Positions 1-10,081 of a stretch of 15,725 nucleotides of DNA are shown piece by piece. The DNA is from Desulfovibrio oxyclinae DSM 11498 (lineage in GTDB: Bacteria; Desulfobacterota; Desulfovibrionia; Desulfovibrionales; Desulfovibrionaceae), in assembly GCF_000375485.1 (NCBI RefSeq), contig NZ_AQXE01000002.1:255053-270777 (forward strand), written 5' to 3'. The notes below the pieces were generated by a model, which was not told where the DNA came from, searched no databases, and saw only the letters and a list, made by a program, of their open reading frames with translations. The position numbers and the translations under genes were made by a program. Each line of letters opens with the position of its first letter. Position 1 is the first letter of the stretch.

Positions 1-1
1 C

Positions 2-1432
<1,431 letters not shown>

Positions 1433-1446
1433 GTAAAGCCCAAGTC

Positions 1447-1501
1447 TCCGTCGGGGAGAGTCGGATGCGGACAGGGAAACCTGGCCGGCCTCCCCGACGG
1501 A
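1447..1501 (+). promoter_or_regulatory. Large imperfect hairpin between por and the lactate permease gene
   Basis: A 12-bp perfect outer stem pairs 1447-1458 with 1490-1501 (arm TCCGTCGGGGAG). After an unpaired A, 1460-1464 pairs with 1485-1489 with one G-U. The tip is CAGG-GAAA-CCTG (1472-1483), a GNRA tetraloop. No U-tract follows (ATTTGGATATT), so it is a poor intrinsic terminator. Transcription must pass it to reach the co-directional permease gene unless a separate promoter exists. I infer a partial attenuator or a 3'-end stabiliser that raises por mRNA relative to downstream genes. Confidence 0.6.
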
Positions 1502-1559
1502 TTTGGATATTCAGGCTAAGGTTGACGTAGTGTTTGATTTTTAAAGAGAGGAGTGAGGA

Positions 1560-3269
1560 ATGTCTCTCGAACTGTTGGCTCTCGTAGCCCTGCTGCCGAT
1601 TCTGGTGGCTCTCGTTCTGATGGTCGGTATGCGCTGGCCTGCCACCAAAGCCATGCCTGTTGCATGGCTCACCTGTGCCGCCGGCGCCGTTCTGGCCTGG
1701 CAGCTGCCCGCGTCGTATGTTGCGGCTCTGACGCTTCAGGGCTTCATTACCGCCATCGGCATCCTGATCATCGTCTTCGGGGCGATCATCATTCTGTACA
1801 CGCTGCAGTATTCCGGCGGTATGGAAACCATCCAGTACGGTATGCAGAACATCACCGCTGACCGCCGCATCCAGGCGATCATCATCGGCTACATGTTCGC
1901 CGCCTTCATTGAAGGCGCCGCAGGCTTCGGTACCCCCGCAGCCCTCGCCGCGCCGCTGCTGCTCACCCTCGGCTTCCCGCCGCTGGCCGCAGCAGTCATC
2001 TGTCTGGTCTTCAACTCCTTCCCGGTTACCTTCGGTGCCGTCGGTACGCCGGTCGTTCTCGGACTGAAGTTCCTGAACCCGCTCGTCGATTCCGCCGTGG
2101 CAACCGTGCCGGGGCTGAACTTCGCCTCCATGGGCGGCTTCAACATGGTCGTCGGCCAGTGGGCCACCATCATGCACCTGCCCATGATCTTCATCCTGCC
2201 GATCTTCATGCTCGGCTTCATCACCCGCTTCTTCGGCCCCGAACGTAGCTGGAAGCCCGGCTTCGGCGCTTGGAAGTTCTGCATCTTCGCAGCTGTTTCC
2301 TTCACCATCCCGTACCTGGCCTTCGCATGGCTCGTCGGTCCGGAATTCCCGTCCCTCATCGGTGGTCTCGTCGGTCTCGGCGTGATCGTCGCCGGTGCCA
2401 AGGCCGGATTCTGCATGCCCGAAAAGTCCTGGGACTTCGGTCCGGTCGACAAGTGGGACCCCGAATGGACCGGCTCCATCAAGGGTAGCGACTCCTGCGA
2501 ATTCAAGTGCCACATGAGCCAGTTCAGGGCTTGGCTGCCGTACATGCTCATCGGCGGCATCCTCGTGGTCACCCGTATTCCCGAGCTGGGTCTCAAGGGC
2601 TTCCTTGCTTCCCAGGCCATTACCTTCAGCAACATCCTCGGCTTCGAGAGCGTCAACGGCGCCATCAAGTACCTGTACCTGCCCGGTACCATTCCGTTCA
2701 TGCTGGTCGCAGTGCTGACCATCTTCCTGCACGGAATGCGCGGTCCGGATGTCAAGAAGGCATGGGGCGAATCCATCGCCAAGATGAAGAACCCGGCCAT
2801 CGCGCTGTTCTTCGCAGTTGGCCTCGTGTCCATCTTCCGTGGCTCCGGCATCGCCGACGTGGCCCTGAACCCGAACAACTACCCGTCCATGCCGCTGGCC
2901 ATGGCCAAGACCGTTGCCGAAATCACCGGTAACGCCTGGCCCATGTTCGCCGCATTCGTGGGCGGTCTCGGTTCCTTCATCACCGGTTCCAACACCGTGT
3001 CCGACCTCCTGTTCGCCGAATTCCAGTGGGGCGTTGCCGCACAGCTCGACCTTCCGCGTCAGCTGATCGTGGCCGCTCAGGCTGTCGGCGGCGGCATGGG
3101 CAACATGGTCTGCATCCACAACATCGTTGCAGTCTGCGCCGTTGTCGGCCTCTCCGGCATGGAAGGTACCATCCTGAAGAAGACCGTGTGGCCCCTGCTG
3201 GTGTACGGACTCGTGGTTGGTCTCGTGACCACCCTCATGAGCTTCGTGTTCCTGCCGCACCTCTTCTAA
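1560..3269 (+). CDS. lctP: L-lactate permease family transporter (LctP/LldP)
   Basis: Inner-membrane transporter of the lactate permease family, which imports lactate (and glycolate in characterised members), probably with protons. The 569 residues are a normal length. Most of the chain is hydrophobic helices, consistent with 12 or more membrane segments. The family signature [11 protein letters not shown] starts at residue 118 and is followed by [16 protein letters not shown] second conserved re-entrant-like motif, [18 protein letters not shown], starts at 468. A polar loop around residues 280-320 carries two cysteines. The ATG at 1560 is preceded by a purine-rich GAGAGGAG at 1546-1553, which fixes the start. 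It sits between por and the dehydrogenase genes, matching a role as the substrate entry step. Lactate is the most likely substrate from context; sequence alone does not separate lactate from glycolate. Confidence 0.93.
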   Translation: MSLELLALVALLPILVALVLMVGMRWPATKAMPVAWLTCAAGAVLAWQLPASYVAALTLQGFITAIGILIIVFGAIIILYTLQYSGGMETIQYGMQNITADRRIQAIIIGYMFAAFIEGAAGFGTPAALAAPLLLTLGFPPLAAAVICLVFNSFPVTFGAVGTPVVLGLKFLNPLVDSAVATVPGLNFASMGGFNMVVGQWATIMHLPMIFILPIFMLGFITRFFGPERSWKPGFGAWKFCIFAAVSFTIPYLAFAWLVGPEFPSLIGGLVGLGVIVAGAKAGFCMPEKSWDFGPVDKWDPEWTGSIKGSDSCEFKCHMSQFRAWLPYMLIGGILVVTRIPELGLKGFLASQAITFSNILGFESVNGAIKYLYLPGTIPFMLVAVLTIFLHGMRGPDVKKAWGESIAKMKNPAIALFFAVGLVSIFRGSGIADVALNPNNYPSMPLAMAKTVAEITGNAWPMFAAFVGGLGSFITGSNTVSDLLFAEFQWGVAAQLDLPRQLIVAAQAVGGGMGNMVCIHNIVAVCAVVGLSGMEGTILKKTVWPLLVYGLVVGLVTTLMSFVFLPHLF

Positions 3270-3285
3270 ACGCAAAATAATCACC

Positions 3286-3311
3286 CGGGGGCGGGTTACG
3301 GCCCGCCCCCG
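3286..3311 (+). promoter_or_regulatory. GC-rich hairpin after the permease gene
   Basis: A perfect 10-bp stem pairs CGGGGGCGGG (3286-3295) with CCCGCCCCCG (3302-3311) around a 6-base loop. The sequence after it is ACATGATAAACA, without a T-run, so it is not a convincing terminator although it follows the permease stop codon by 16 bases. It more likely slows 3' exonuclease decay or attenuates transcription within the operon. Confidence 0.6.
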
Positions 3312-3342
3312 ACATGATAAACATTTACCATTCACGCGAGCG

Positions 3343-3369
3343 CGTCCGCGCCTTCGGGCAAACGGGACG
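3343..3369 (+). promoter_or_regulatory. Second, UUCG-capped hairpin upstream of the dehydrogenase gene
   Basis: CGTCC (3343-3347) pairs with GGACG (3365-3369). Inside it, GCC-TTCG-GGC (3350-3359) forms a short stem capped by the very stable C(UUCG)G tetraloop. It lies about 20 bases before the start codon of the next gene, just upstream of its ribosome binding site (AGGAGA, 3380-3385). The short stems make the call tentative. Confidence 0.4.
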
Positions 3370-3389
3370 ACGCCGATTCAGGAGAAATC

Positions 3390-4769
3390 ATGACCAAGGA
3401 AGCTTTGACCAAGGAATTCGAGGCCATTGTCGGCGCTGATAATGTCCTGACCAGTGAAACCGACCGCCATACCTACTCCTACGATGCGGCCGTGCTTGAT
3501 TCGGTCATGCCGGCTCTCGTGGTCCGTCCCACCACCAGCGAACAGCTGGGCAAGGTCACTGCGCTCTGCAACGAGAACGGCCTGCCGCTCACCGTTCGCG
3601 GCGCAGGCACCAACCTTTCCGGCGGAACCATTCCGCATCCCGGCGGCGTTGTCGTGCTCACCAACGGTATGAGCAACATCCTCGAAATCAACGAGGAAGA
3701 CATGTACGCCGTCGTCGAACCGGGTGTTGTCACCTCCAAGTTCGCCGCCGCCGTGGCCGCCAAGGGCCTTTTCTATCCCCCGGATCCGGGCAGCCAGACC
3801 GTCTCCACCATCGGCGGCAACGTCGCCGAGAACGCCGGCGGACTTCGCGGCCTCAAGTACGGCGTCACCAAGGACTACGTCATGGGCGTGGACTTCTGGG
3901 ACGTCAACGGTGAGCTGATCAAATCCGGCTCCCGCACCGTCAAGTGTGTCACCGGTTACAACCTCGCCGGTCTGATGGTCGCCTCCGAAGGCACCCTCGG
4001 CGTGTTCGACAAGATCATCCTGAAGCTCGTTCCGCCGCCGCAGGCCGCCAAGTCCATGATGGCCATCTTCCCGTCCATGAAGGCCGCTTCCGAGACCGTC
4101 GCCGCCATCATCGCCAACAAGATCGTGCCTGCGACCCTCGAAATGATGGACAACTTCACCATCCGCACCGTGGACAACTTCCGCAAGGCCGGACTGCCCA
4201 CCGACGCTGCCGCGCTGCTGCTCATCGAAGTGGACGGCCACCCGGCACAGGTCGAAGACGATGCCGCCAAGGTGGAAGACATCTGCAAGCAGAACGGCTG
4301 CACCGAAATCAAGGTCGCCAACGACGCCGCCGAGCGCGACGCCGTGTGGCAGGCCCGCCGCGATGCGCTGCCCGCGCTGGCCAACCTCAAGCCGACCTGC
4401 GTGCTTGAAGACGCCACCGTGCCCCGTTCGCAGATCCCCAACATGATCGCCGCGCTGGAAGACATCAGCAACAAGTACGATCTCACCATCGGTACCTTCG
4501 GTCACGCCGGGGACGGCAACCTGCACCCGACCATCCTGACCGACAAGCGTAACGAAAAGGAATGGGAACGCGTCGAGGAAGCCATCGAAGCCATCTTCGA
4601 ACGCGCCCTCGCCATGGGCGGAACCCTTTCCGGCGAACACGGCATCGGCATGGCCAAGTCCAAGTTCATGATCGACGAGACCTCCAAGGGAACCCTCGAA
4701 TACGCACGCCGCATGAAGTCCGTGCTTGATCCCAAGGGCATCCTCAACCCCGGCAAGATCATCGGGTAG
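3390..4769 (+). CDS. glcD: FAD-linked D-lactate/glycolate dehydrogenase subunit (GlcD family)
   Basis: Flavoprotein of the FAD-binding PCMH / FAD-oxidase C family that oxidises a 2-hydroxyacid to the 2-oxoacid. The 459 residues match GlcD/Dld-type enzymes. The PCMH domain spans about residues 42-220, with VRGAGTNLSGG (69-79) and DPGSQTVSTIGGNVAENAGG (132-151) shaping the FAD site. In the C-terminal domain GTFGHAGDGNLHP starts at 368, and SGEHGIG starts at 414. The start is fixed by AGGAGA at 3380-3385. The next gene follows after 9 bases and encodes an Fe-S partner of the GlcF type, so the pair should act as one dehydrogenase. From memory, the D. vulgaris equivalents (DVU3027-3028) behave as a D-lactate dehydrogenase. 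Glycolate activity cannot be excluded from sequence. Confidence 0.92.
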   Translation: MTKEALTKEFEAIVGADNVLTSETDRHTYSYDAAVLDSVMPALVVRPTTSEQLGKVTALCNENGLPLTVRGAGTNLSGGTIPHPGGVVVLTNGMSNILEINEEDMYAVVEPGVVTSKFAAAVAAKGLFYPPDPGSQTVSTIGGNVAENAGGLRGLKYGVTKDYVMGVDFWDVNGELIKSGSRTVKCVTGYNLAGLMVASEGTLGVFDKIILKLVPPPQAAKSMMAIFPSMKAASETVAAIIANKIVPATLEMMDNFTIRTVDNFRKAGLPTDAAALLLIEVDGHPAQVEDDAAKVEDICKQNGCTEIKVANDAAERDAVWQARRDALPALANLKPTCVLEDATVPRSQIPNMIAALEDISNKYDLTIGTFGHAGDGNLHPTILTDKRNEKEWERVEEAIEAIFERALAMGGTLSGEHGIGMAKSKFMIDETSKGTLEYARRMKSVLDPKGILNPGKIIG

Positions 4770-4778
4770 GGGGCTGAA

Positions 4779-6065
4779 ATGGCAGATATCAACAAGCTTG
4801 CTCAAATGCTCAAGGAGCTGGACGACCAGCTCGTGAACTGCATGCGCTGCGGCATGTGTCAGGCGGTGTGCCCTCTCTTCAAGGAGACCGGACGTGAGTT
4901 CGACGTGGCGCGCGGCAAACTGGCACTGCTCGACGGCCTTGCATCCGAAATGATCAAGGACCCGGAAGGCGTCAACGAACGTCTGAACCGTTGCCTGCTG
5001 TGCGGCACCTGCGCCGCCAACTGTCCCAGCGGCGTCAAGGTCTCCGACATCTTCCTGAAGGGCCGCGCCATCATGACGGGCTACCTTGGCCTGTCCCCGG
5101 TGAAGAAGGCCATCTTCAAGGGAATGCTCGCCAACCCGAAGCTGTTTGACACTCTGCTGTCCTTCGGCTCCAAGTTCCAGGGCCTGTTCACCAAGGAAGC
5201 CGACGCCCTGCTGGGCAGCTCCTGCGCCCGGTTCAACGCTCCGGTCATTGGCGACAGGCACTTCAAGGGCCTTGCCAAGAAACCGTTCCACAAGATCATC
5301 CCGGAGATGGACACCCAGCCGCGCGGCGACGCACCCCGTGTCGCCATCTTCACCGGCTGCGCCATCGACAAGATCTTCCCGAGCGTGGGCGAGGCCGCCG
5401 TCAAGGCGCTTCAGCATCACGGCTGCGGCATTTTCCTGCCCAAGGGGCAGGCCTGCTGCGGAATCCCCGTGATCTCCTCCGGCGATCGCGAGACCTTCGA
5501 CAAGCTGGTTCGCACCAACCTCGAAGTCTACAAGAACGCCGAGTTCGACTACCTGCTTACCTCCTGCGCCACCTGTACGGCCACCATCAAGGAACTGTGG
5601 TCCGACATGTATGGCGGATATGCGGGTGACAAGCTCGACATCGAGCGCATCGCAGAAAAGACCATGGACATCAGCCAGTTCCTGGTTGACGTCATGGGAG
5701 TGGAGCCTTCCGAAGTCAACGGCGGCGACGTGACCTATCACGACCCCTGCCACCTGCGGAACTCCCTCAAGATAACCGCGCAGCCCCGGACCCTGCTCAA
5801 GGCGTCCAAGGGATGCTCGCTCAAGGAAATGCCCGAAGCGGCCTCGTGTTGCGGTTGTGGCGGTAGCTTCAACCTCAACCACTATGAGCTGTCTCAGAAG
5901 ATCGGCAATCGCAAGGCCGACAACATTCAGGCTTCGGGCGCCAAGACAGTGGCTACCAGCTGTCCCGCCTGCATGCTCCAGATCACCGACATGCTGTCCC
6001 AGCGTCAGGCCGGAGTCGGCGTGAAGCACGTGATCGAGCTGTACGCGGACGGACTGCCCCGATAA
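4779..6065 (+). CDS. glcF: Fe-S/CCG-domain electron-transfer subunit of the D-lactate/glycolate dehydrogenase (GlcF type)
   Basis: Takes electrons from the FAD subunit encoded just upstream and passes them towards the membrane or another carrier. The 428 residues carry two 4Fe-4S motifs near the N-terminus: C21-x2-C24-x2-C27-x3-C31-P and C72-x2-C75-x2-C78-x3-C82-P. Two cysteine-rich CCG domains follow. The first has C194, C226-C227 and C263-x2-C266. The second has C324, C357-C358 and C395-x2-C398. The second CCG box reads CCGCGG, with an extra cysteine (C360) where the LutB-like protein of this window has Phe. No signal peptide or membrane helix is visible. The gene starts 9 bases after the preceding stop, with a G-run in between as the ribosome site, so translation is probably coupled. 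Confidence 0.92.
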   Translation: MADINKLAQMLKELDDQLVNCMRCGMCQAVCPLFKETGREFDVARGKLALLDGLASEMIKDPEGVNERLNRCLLCGTCAANCPSGVKVSDIFLKGRAIMTGYLGLSPVKKAIFKGMLANPKLFDTLLSFGSKFQGLFTKEADALLGSSCARFNAPVIGDRHFKGLAKKPFHKIIPEMDTQPRGDAPRVAIFTGCAIDKIFPSVGEAAVKALQHHGCGIFLPKGQACCGIPVISSGDRETFDKLVRTNLEVYKNAEFDYLLTSCATCTATIKELWSDMYGGYAGDKLDIERIAEKTMDISQFLVDVMGVEPSEVNGGDVTYHDPCHLRNSLKITAQPRTLLKASKGCSLKEMPEAASCCGCGGSFNLNHYELSQKIGNRKADNIQASGAKTVATSCPACMLQITDMLSQRQAGVGVKHVIELYADGLPR

Positions 6066-6091
6066 CCCAAACGACAAGGTATAGTTACCGC

Positions 6092-8209
6092 ATGTCCAAG
6101 AACCTTTACATCAGTGCCACCGAAGAGCGCAGCGGCAAGTCGGCCATCGTGCTCGGCGTCATGCAGATGCTTCTGCGCCACGTCCGCAGGCCCGCCATCT
6201 TCCGTCCGGTCATCAACGACTGGCCGGAAGGGGTGCAGGATCACGACATCAAGCTGATCCTGAATGAATTCAACCTTGAGGTGCCGTACGAGGATACCTA
6301 CGCGTACACCCTCAGCGAAGCTCGCGAGCTGATCAACAACGGTCAGCAGGCGATGATGCTGGAAAACATCCTCAAGAAGTACAAGAAGCTGGAGTCCGAA
6401 TACGACTTCGTGCTCTGTGAAGGGACCGACTTCCAGGGCAAGGACCCGGCGTTCGAATTCGACACCAATGCGGAAATCGCGGCCAACATTGGCGCACCGG
6501 TGCTGGTGGTTTCCTCCGGACGCAAGAAGGACGAAAACGAAGTGGTGGGCATCACCCAGTCCACCATCGATGCGCTGGAAGAAAAGGGACTGGATGTGGT
6601 CTGTTCCGTGGTCAACAGGGCTCAGGTCGATGACCCCGAGGCCGTCGCCGGCAGGATTTCCTGCGGCGTGCGGTGCGAGCAGCCCCTGCTGGTCTACGTG
6701 ATTCCCGAGGACGAATCCCTCGGCAACCCGTCCATCAACGACGTGCGTAACTGGCTTGATGCCGAAGTGCTGTACGGTCACGGCCGTCTCGATACTCTCG
6801 TGGACAACTACGTGATCGCCGCCATGCACATCGGCAACTTCCTGAACTACATCGACGAGGGCAGCCTGATCATCACTCCGGGCGACCGCTCCGACATCAT
6901 CCTGTCCAGCCTCGCCTCCAGGCTGTCCTCGTCGTATCCCGATATCTCGGGCATCGTGCTCACCGGCGACCTGAAGCCGTCCTCCAGCGTGCACCGCCTC
7001 ATCGAAGGATGGACCGGCGTGCCGCTGCCTGTTCTCTCCGTGAAGGGCCACACCTATCAGGTGACCCAGAAGCTGAGCGAACTCTACGGCCGCATCGAGC
7101 CGGGCGACATGAAGAAGATCGCCTCCGCGCTTGGTTCCTTCGAGAGCCATGTGAACGTCCGCGAACTGCGCGACCGCGTGGTTTCCCGCCGTTCCAGCAA
7201 GGTTACGCCCAAGATGTTCGAGTACAACCTCGTGGATCGTGCTTCCTCCAACAAGCAGCGCATCGTCCTGCCGGAAGGCTCCGGCGAACGGGTCATGCGC
7301 GCTTCCGACATCCTGCTGCGCCGCGGCGTCGCCGATCTGGTGCTGCTGGGCAACGTGGACGAGATTCATGCCAAGGCCTCTGATCTCGGCGTGAACCTTG
7401 ACGGTGCCGAGATCATCGACCCCGCCGAGTCCGACGCCTTCCGCGGCTATGTCGATACCTACATGGACCTGAGAAAGCACAAGGGCATCACCGAGGATAA
7501 CGCCCGTGACCGCATGGCGGATCCGACCTACTACGCCACCATGATGGTCTACAAGGGCGTCGCAGACGGCATGGTCTCCGGCTCCGTGAACACCACGGCC
7601 CACACCATCCGTCCGGCATTCGAATTCATCAAGACCAAGCCCGGCGCGTCCATCGTCTCTTCCGTATTCCTGATGTGCCTCAAGGACCGCGTGCTTGTCT
7701 TCGGCGACTGCGCCGTAAACCCGAATCCCACCGCACAGCAGCTGGCGGAGATCGCGCTTTCCTCTGCGGAAACCGCACGCATCTTCGGCGTGGACCCCCG
7801 CGTGGCCATGCTCAGCTACTCCACCGGTTCCTCCGGTTCCGGCGCGGATGTGGAAAAAGTCATCGAGGCCACCGACATCGCCAAGGGACTCATCGCCGAG
7901 CGCGGACTGGATCTGCCGCTCGAAGGCCCGCTGCAGTACGACGCTGCCATCGACCCCAACGTCGCCCGCACCAAGCTGCCGGACAGCGCCGTTGCCGGTC
8001 GTGCCACCGTGTTCGTCTTCCCTGACCTGAACGCGGGCAACAACACCTACAAGGCAGTCCAGCGCGCCGCAGACGCCGTGGCCATCGGCCCGGTCCTGCA
8101 GGGCCTGAACAAGCCCGTCAACGATCTGTCCCGTGGCTGCACCGTGGCCGACATTGTGAACACCGTGGCCATCACCGCCGTTCAGGCGCAGGCCGAGAAA
8201 GGAAATTAA
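6092..8209 (+). CDS. pta: Phosphate acetyltransferase, long form
   Basis: Converts acetyl-CoA and phosphate to acetyl phosphate and CoA in the cytoplasm. The 705 residues are the long, three-part form. The N-terminal P-loop NTPase-like region has the motif ERSGKSAIVLG near residue 10. A central DRTGG-type domain has the variant ITPGDRSDI with Gly-Asp-Arg at 264-266. The catalytic PTA domain begins near K374 and contains VLPEGSGERVMRA, the YSTGSSGSG loop (576-584) and GPLQYDAA starting at 612. The ribosome site (AAGG about 12 bases upstream) is weak, so translation may depend on coupling to the gene before it, 26 bases away. ackA starts 5 bases after the stop, an order (pta then ackA) opposite to that of enteric bacteria. 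In long Pta enzymes the N-terminal regions are thought to regulate activity; the effectors here are unknown. Confidence 0.96.
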   Translation: MSKNLYISATEERSGKSAIVLGVMQMLLRHVRRPAIFRPVINDWPEGVQDHDIKLILNEFNLEVPYEDTYAYTLSEARELINNGQQAMMLENILKKYKKLESEYDFVLCEGTDFQGKDPAFEFDTNAEIAANIGAPVLVVSSGRKKDENEVVGITQSTIDALEEKGLDVVCSVVNRAQVDDPEAVAGRISCGVRCEQPLLVYVIPEDESLGNPSINDVRNWLDAEVLYGHGRLDTLVDNYVIAAMHIGNFLNYIDEGSLIITPGDRSDIILSSLASRLSSSYPDISGIVLTGDLKPSSSVHRLIEGWTGVPLPVLSVKGHTYQVTQKLSELYGRIEPGDMKKIASALGSFESHVNVRELRDRVVSRRSSKVTPKMFEYNLVDRASSNKQRIVLPEGSGERVMRASDILLRRGVADLVLLGNVDEIHAKASDLGVNLDGAEIIDPAESDAFRGYVDTYMDLRKHKGITEDNARDRMADPTYYATMMVYKGVADGMVSGSVNTTAHTIRPAFEFIKTKPGASIVSSVFLMCLKDRVLVFGDCAVNPNPTAQQLAEIALSSAETARIFGVDPRVAMLSYSTGSSGSGADVEKVIEATDIAKGLIAERGLDLPLEGPLQYDAAIDPNVARTKLPDSAVAGRATVFVFPDLNAGNNTYKAVQRAADAVAIGPVLQGLNKPVNDLSRGCTVADIVNTVAITAVQAQAEKGN

Positions 8210-8214
8210 GAATC

Positions 8215-9420
8215 ATGAAAACTCTCGTAATCAACTCCGGCAGCTCCTCCATCAAGTATCAGCTCTTCGACATGACGGACGAGTCCGTCCTCTGTTCGGG
8301 CGTTATCGAGCGCATCGGTGAAAAGGAAGGCGTTCTGAATCACAAGATCGCTCCGGACACCGACAAGGCCGAAAAGGTCAGCGTGGAGCAGCCGATTCCC
8401 GACCATGAAGTGGGAATGAACCTCGCCATCGACCTCATCTGCGGCGAGAACGGCGTGGTCAAGGACAAGTCCGAGATCGACGCCATCGGTCACCGCATCG
8501 TTCACGGCGGTGAAAAGTTCTCCAAGCCCACTCTCGTTGACGAGAACGTCTTCAAGGAACTGGAAAAGGTCGTGCCCCTGGCGCCGCTGCACAACCCCGG
8601 CCACCTCGCCGGCATGCGCGTCACCACCGACCTCTTCCCCGATGTTCCGCAGGTGGTCGTCATGGACACCGCCTACCATCAGACTCTGCCCGAAAAGGCG
8701 TACATGTACGCGCTGCCGTACGAACTGTACAAAGAAATGAGCATCCGCCGTTACGGCTTCCACGGCACCTCCCACAAGTTCGTGGCGCGTGAAACCGCCA
8801 AGGTGCTGGGCAAGCCGGTGGAAGAGTGCAACATCATCACCGTCCACCTCGGCAACGGTTGCTCCATGACCGCCACCGAGAAGGGCAAGGCCGTGGACAC
8901 TTCCATGGGCATCACGCCGCTTGAGGGCCTCGTGATGGGCACCCGTTCCGGCGACGTGGACCCTGCGCTGCACGCCCTGCTGGGCCGCAACAAGGGCATG
9001 AGCCTGGAAGAAGTGGATACGCTTCTCAACAAGGAATCCGGCCTCAAGGGAATGTGTGGCATGAACGACATGCGCGACATCCATGCGGCCATTGAAGAAG
9101 GTAATGAACGCGCTGAAATGGCTCTGGCCGTCCAGACCTATCGCACCAAGAAGTACATCGGATCCTTCATGGCCGTTCTCGGTCATGTCGACGCCATTGT
9201 TTTTACTGCGGGCATTGGCGAAAACGATGCGATTGTACGCGAGAGGTCTGTTGAAGGGCTGGAGGCGCTCGGCGTCAAAATAGACAAGGAACTGAACGAC
9301 TGCCGCGCTTCCGAACCCGTGAAGATCAGCACCGAAGACAGCGCCGTGGAGCTCTGGGTGGTTCCCACCAACGAAGAGCTTGCCATCGCTCGCGACACGC
9401 TCGCGGTAGTCAAGTCCTAA
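8215..9420 (+). CDS. ackA: Acetate kinase
   Basis: Transfers the phosphate of acetyl phosphate to ADP, giving acetate and ATP, the substrate-level ATP of lactate oxidation. The 401 residues are a normal length. Key residues align with the Methanosarcina thermophila enzyme at a constant offset: N7 in NSGSSSIKY, R94 in GHRIVHGG, D151 in MDTAYHQT, H183 in GFHGTSH, R244 in GTRSGD and E387 in PTNEE. The nucleotide motif FTAGIGEND lies near 330-338. The ATG is 5 bases after the pta stop, with AAGGA at 8199-8203 inside the end of pta as the ribosome site, so the two are translationally linked. A short stretch near the 3' end (about 9190-9285) uses noticeably rarer codons than the rest of the gene. 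Confidence 0.97.
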   Translation: MKTLVINSGSSSIKYQLFDMTDESVLCSGVIERIGEKEGVLNHKIAPDTDKAEKVSVEQPIPDHEVGMNLAIDLICGENGVVKDKSEIDAIGHRIVHGGEKFSKPTLVDENVFKELEKVVPLAPLHNPGHLAGMRVTTDLFPDVPQVVVMDTAYHQTLPEKAYMYALPYELYKEMSIRRYGFHGTSHKFVARETAKVLGKPVEECNIITVHLGNGCSMTATEKGKAVDTSMGITPLEGLVMGTRSGDVDPALHALLGRNKGMSLEEVDTLLNKESGLKGMCGMNDMRDIHAAIEEGNERAEMALAVQTYRTKKYIGSFMAVLGHVDAIVFTAGIGENDAIVRERSVEGLEALGVKIDKELNDCRASEPVKISTEDSAVELWVVPTNEELAIARDTLAVVKS

Positions 9421-9441
9421 CTGCCCAAGACAGGGGGGAAA

Positions 9442-10077
9442 ATGGCTAAAAAAGAACAAAACACCGAACTGGTGGAACAGTTCCGCACCAAAGCGGAACT
9501 AGTCTCTGCCACCGTCAAGGACATGTCCGGCATGGACGAGGCTCTGCAGTACGTTGTGGAGCTTTGTGACAGCAAGGACGCTTGTCAGCTGCTGCTCTCT
9601 GGTTGCGGAGAGAACCTGTCTGACGGAGCGGAAGGTCTTTGCGAAACCATCGCCCAGAAGACCATCTGTGCGCCGGAACTGCCCAAAGCCCAGTACGGCA
9701 AGCTCAAGAAGCTGGCCGACGAGAAGGGCTTCAACTGTATCGACAAGGGCATGCGCGAGAACCTCGGCGGCATCGACATCGGAGTGACCCGGATCAATCA
9801 CGGCATCGCCGAGACCGGTTCCCTCGTGCTCGAATCCTGCAGGGAAGAAGTCCGCATCGCCACGATGCTGGCCGAAATCCACGTGGCTATTCTCAAGAAG
9901 TCCGACATCTTTCCCGACGCCTTCGCCGCTCAGGACTACCTGAAGAAGGAAATGAAGAAGGATGCCGATTACCACGCCTTCATCACCGGCGCGAGCCGCA
10001 CTGCGGACATCGAGCGGGTGCTGGCCCTGGGCGTGCACGGACCTCTGGAACTCCACATTCTGCTCCTGGAGGGTTAA
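9442..10077 (+). CDS. lutC: LutC-like LUD-domain protein, L-lactate dehydrogenase complex subunit
   Basis: Small LUD-domain protein (211 residues), cytoplasmic by appearance, with no signal peptide or membrane helix. The family signature is visible as ITRINHG-type residues followed by IAETGSLVLES (ETGS at 124-127), the same box found in LutB and LutC. It starts 21 bases after ackA behind a strong G-run (9433-9438). The following gene begins only 4 bases after its stop, with its ribosome site inside this gene. In Bacillus, LutA, LutB and LutC together oxidise L-lactate. From memory, the D. vulgaris equivalent pair (DVU3032-3033) acts as an L-lactate dehydrogenase. The biochemical role of the LutC subunit itself is not clear. 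Codon use in the first third is less biased than in por or pta. Confidence 0.85.
   Translation: MAKKEQNTELVEQFRTKAELVSATVKDMSGMDEALQYVVELCDSKDACQLLLSGCGENLSDGAEGLCETIAQKTICAPELPKAQYGKLKKLADEKGFNCIDKGMRENLGGIDIGVTRINHGIAETGSLVLESCREEVRIATMLAEIHVAILKKSDIFPDAFAAQDYLKKEMKKDADYHAFITGASRTADIERVLALGVHGPLELHILLLEG
10068..10073 (+). promoter_or_regulatory. Ribosome binding site that sets the start of the LutB-LutA fusion gene
   Basis: GGAGGG lies inside the last codons of the LutC-like gene, 8 bases before the ATG at 10082. The frame of the fusion gene is open further upstream (to 9962) but only inside lutC. This site and the LUD-protein N-terminus make 10082 the start and imply translational coupling. 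Confidence 0.8.
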
Positions 10078-10081
10078 GACC

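Noticed and set aside
1522..1545. TTGACG as a -35 for a separate permease promoter
   Set aside because: No acceptable -10 lies 16-18 bases downstream; the sequence there is the purine-rich ribosome site.
9962..10081. Earlier start for the LutB-LutA fusion gene inside lutC
   Set aside because: It would add 40 residues read out of frame from lutC. The GGAGGG site at 10068-10073 and the family N-terminus support 10082.
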